Positions 62,940-64,000 of a stretch of 64,000 nucleotides of DNA are shown here, in pieces. How positions within the stretch are numbered: the first letter of the stretch is position 1; each line of letters opens with the position of its first letter. A program made the translations under genes and the position numbers. Origin of the DNA: Clostridiales bacterium. GTDB taxonomy: Bacteria; Bacillota; Clostridia; Oscillospirales; UBA644. The notes below the pieces were generated by a model, which did no database searches, was not told where the DNA came from, and worked only from the letters and a program-made list of their open reading frames with translations. Where the stretch lies: contig QAKR01000014.1 of assembly GCA_003343705.1 (NCBI GenBank), positions 11,825-75,824 of the forward strand. Reading direction: 5' to 3'.

Positions 62940-63931
62940 AACTGAAATACTATCTTAACGATAAACTGATTTTACTTTTAATTGAAAGCATACTACTTGT
63001 ATTTATTGATGTTCTTATTATAGCTTCAAAAATTAATTTACAAGATTTTATCATTATTAATTTGTCTTATATTGTTGTACACGTGTTATACCATATATTT
63101 GCATACCGTAAATTAAAAGCCTATTTTGATCGTTTGCTTGGGGTCTGGGATAAACTTGAAGAAAAAAATCTTATATGCGAATTTATTGAAAAGCCAAACA
63201 ACAAAGAACTTGAATTATTATATGATATTTTAATTGAAAGTGGACTTTCGTTAAATAATAAAATAGCAGAAACCGAAAAGATTAAAGATGAATACAGGGA
63301 ATATATAGAACGGGTTGTGCATGAAATTAAACTTCCGATTTCAGTTATAAAACTGATTGCAGACAAGAATGATACGTGTGACAGTCGCAATATTAAAGAA
63401 GAAACCGATAAAATACAAGGTTATGTTGAACAAGTGTTATATTATGCACGAAGCAATTATGTACAAAACGATTATTTTATTATACAAACAGATTTGATTG
63501 CGGCTGTTAGAAATGTTATTAAAAAACATAAAAATCAGCTAATAGCAAAAAATATTGCTATTAACTTGAAAAGCGAAAAAATTATTGTTTTAACTGATGG
63601 AAAATGGATTGAATTTATTTTAAGTCAGCTTTTAGATAACGCAATAAAGTATAGTGATAACCGTAATCCTCAGATCCGCATTTATTCAAAAGTTAATAAA
63701 AACATTGTCAATCTTTATATTAGTAACAATGGTATTACGATACCAGCAGAAGATATTGATCATGTGTTTAATAAAGGTTTTACAGGGCAAAATGGTAGAA
63801 ATGTACAGCATAGCACCGGTATGGGATTATATCTTGTAAAACATTTGGCTGAAACTCTCGGGCATAAAGTAACAGTGGATACAGCAAATAATGTAACTAT
63901 ATTTTGTATATCATTTAAATCACTTGATTGA
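62936..63931 (+). CDS. Sensor histidine kinase, BceS-like
   Basis: A 331-residue membrane kinase. Two close hydrophobic spans (~11-30 and ~38-57) leave almost no outer loop, as in intramembrane-sensing kinases. The phospho-acceptor is His129 in ERVVHEIKLP. The ATPase domain has the N box LLDNAIKYSD (~233-242) and a G box ending STGMGLYLVKHLAE (~294-307). In BceS-type systems the signal comes from a partner ABC transporter rather than from the kinase itself; that transporter is not in the window. Confidence 0.9.
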   Translation: MKLKYYLNDKLILLLIESILLVFIDVLIIASKINLQDFIIINLSYIVVHVLYHIFAYRKLKAYFDRLLGVWDKLEEKNLICEFIEKPNNKELELLYDILIESGLSLNNKIAETEKIKDEYREYIERVVHEIKLPISVIKLIADKNDTCDSRNIKEETDKIQGYVEQVLYYARSNYVQNDYFIIQTDLIAAVRNVIKKHKNQLIAKNIAINLKSEKIIVLTDGKWIEFILSQLLDNAIKYSDNRNPQIRIYSKVNKNIVNLYISNNGITIPAEDIDHVFNKGFTGQNGRNVQHSTGMGLYLVKHLAETLGHKVTVDTANNVTIFCISFKSLD

Positions 63932-63933
63932 TT

Positions 63934-63957
63934 AACCGCCGTTTTCTAACGGCGGTT
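63934..63957 (+). terminator. Hairpin after the sensor kinase gene
   Basis: AACCGCCGTT-TTCT-AACGGCGGTT, a perfect 10-bp stem; the following ATGGTTTTC is a weak U-tract. Confidence 0.6.
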
Positions 63958-63962
63958 ATGGT

Positions 63963-63984
63963 TTTCTTACAATATTGTAAGAAA
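63963..63984. promoter_or_regulatory. 22-bp perfect palindrome at the window end
   Basis: TTTCTTACAAT followed immediately by ATTGTAAGAAA, with no loop, which favours a dimeric protein binding site over an RNA hairpin. It may control the next gene, outside the window. Confidence 0.45.
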
Positions 63985-64000
63985 CATGCGTAAATTGTTA

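Overview
This window is an AT-rich (low-GC) chromosomal segment from a spore-forming member of the class Clostridia, probably close to the dockerin-bearing gut Clostridia. The evidence is the Gram-positive stress genes (hrcA-grpE-dnaK-dnaJ with a perfect CIRCE operator, and ctsR-mcsA-mcsB-clpC with CtsR boxes), the sporulation genes spoIIGA, sigE and a 24-codon spoVM, an [FeFe]-hydrogenase maturation operon, a glycyl radical enzyme with its activase, and two secreted proteins ending in dockerin-like repeats. There are no tRNA, rRNA, CRISPR, phage or intact insertion-sequence genes. Most of it reads as stable core genome.

Layout. 0-8.2 kb: the end of an ABC-F ATPase, proC, a sugar-ABC ATPase, a short sigma factor, a structured non-coding region before a zinc-ribbon protein, glycerate kinase, a FemAB-type transferase, an RsuA-type pseudouridine synthase, an oxidoreductase and a small membrane protein. 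8.2-16.5 kb: one unbroken operon for aromatic amino acid synthesis. It holds every enzyme from DAHP synthase to chorismate plus pheA and tyrA, with aroE and aroK fused, and is preceded by a leader with a three-way-junction fold and a terminator. 16.5-21.3 kb: the dnaK operon on the minus strand. 21.3-25.5 kb: a small hydrophobic gene and spoVM, then a HAD phosphatase, rpoD and dnaG. 25.5-28.3 kb: a secreted FIVAR/dockerin protein followed by an array of hairpins. 28.3-32.7 kb: the ctsR-mcsA-mcsB-clpC operon. 32.8-38.7 kb: a promoter with an upstream 20-bp-period direct repeat and a leader RNA with alternative terminator and antiterminator folds, then a TM1266-type regulator, hydE, hydG, hydF, a PII-like protein and a cation/proton antiporter.

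38.7-43.4 kb: a PhnP-like hydrolase, a cysteine-rich small protein, and a 992-residue secreted protein with seven fibronectin-like repeats and a dockerin, behind which lies a decayed copy of its own 3' end. 43.4-47.5 kb: an MMPL exporter with a secreted partner, divergent from a TetR regulator through overlapping promoters. 47.5-56.2 kb: a MetH lacking the reactivation domain, then an aspartate carbamoyltransferase carrying a fused PyrI-type zinc module in one unit with a glycyl radical enzyme of unknown substrate, then a HelD-type helicase. 56.2-61.3 kb: spoIIGA-sigE behind a promoter with the unusually long spacer typical of Spo0A-activated spoIIG, a cyclophilin lipoprotein, a ThuA-like and a TIM-barrel sugar protein, and a DUF4489-like protein. 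61.3-62.3 kb: about 0.95 kb without an intact gene. 62.3-64 kb: a BceRS-like two-component system.

The best leads for something undescribed are three RNA leaders or RNAs (upstream of the hydrogenase maturation operon, upstream of the aromatic operon, and upstream of the zinc-ribbon gene) and the pyrB-activase-glycyl-radical-enzyme operon. All calls come from reading the sequence; no database search was possible.
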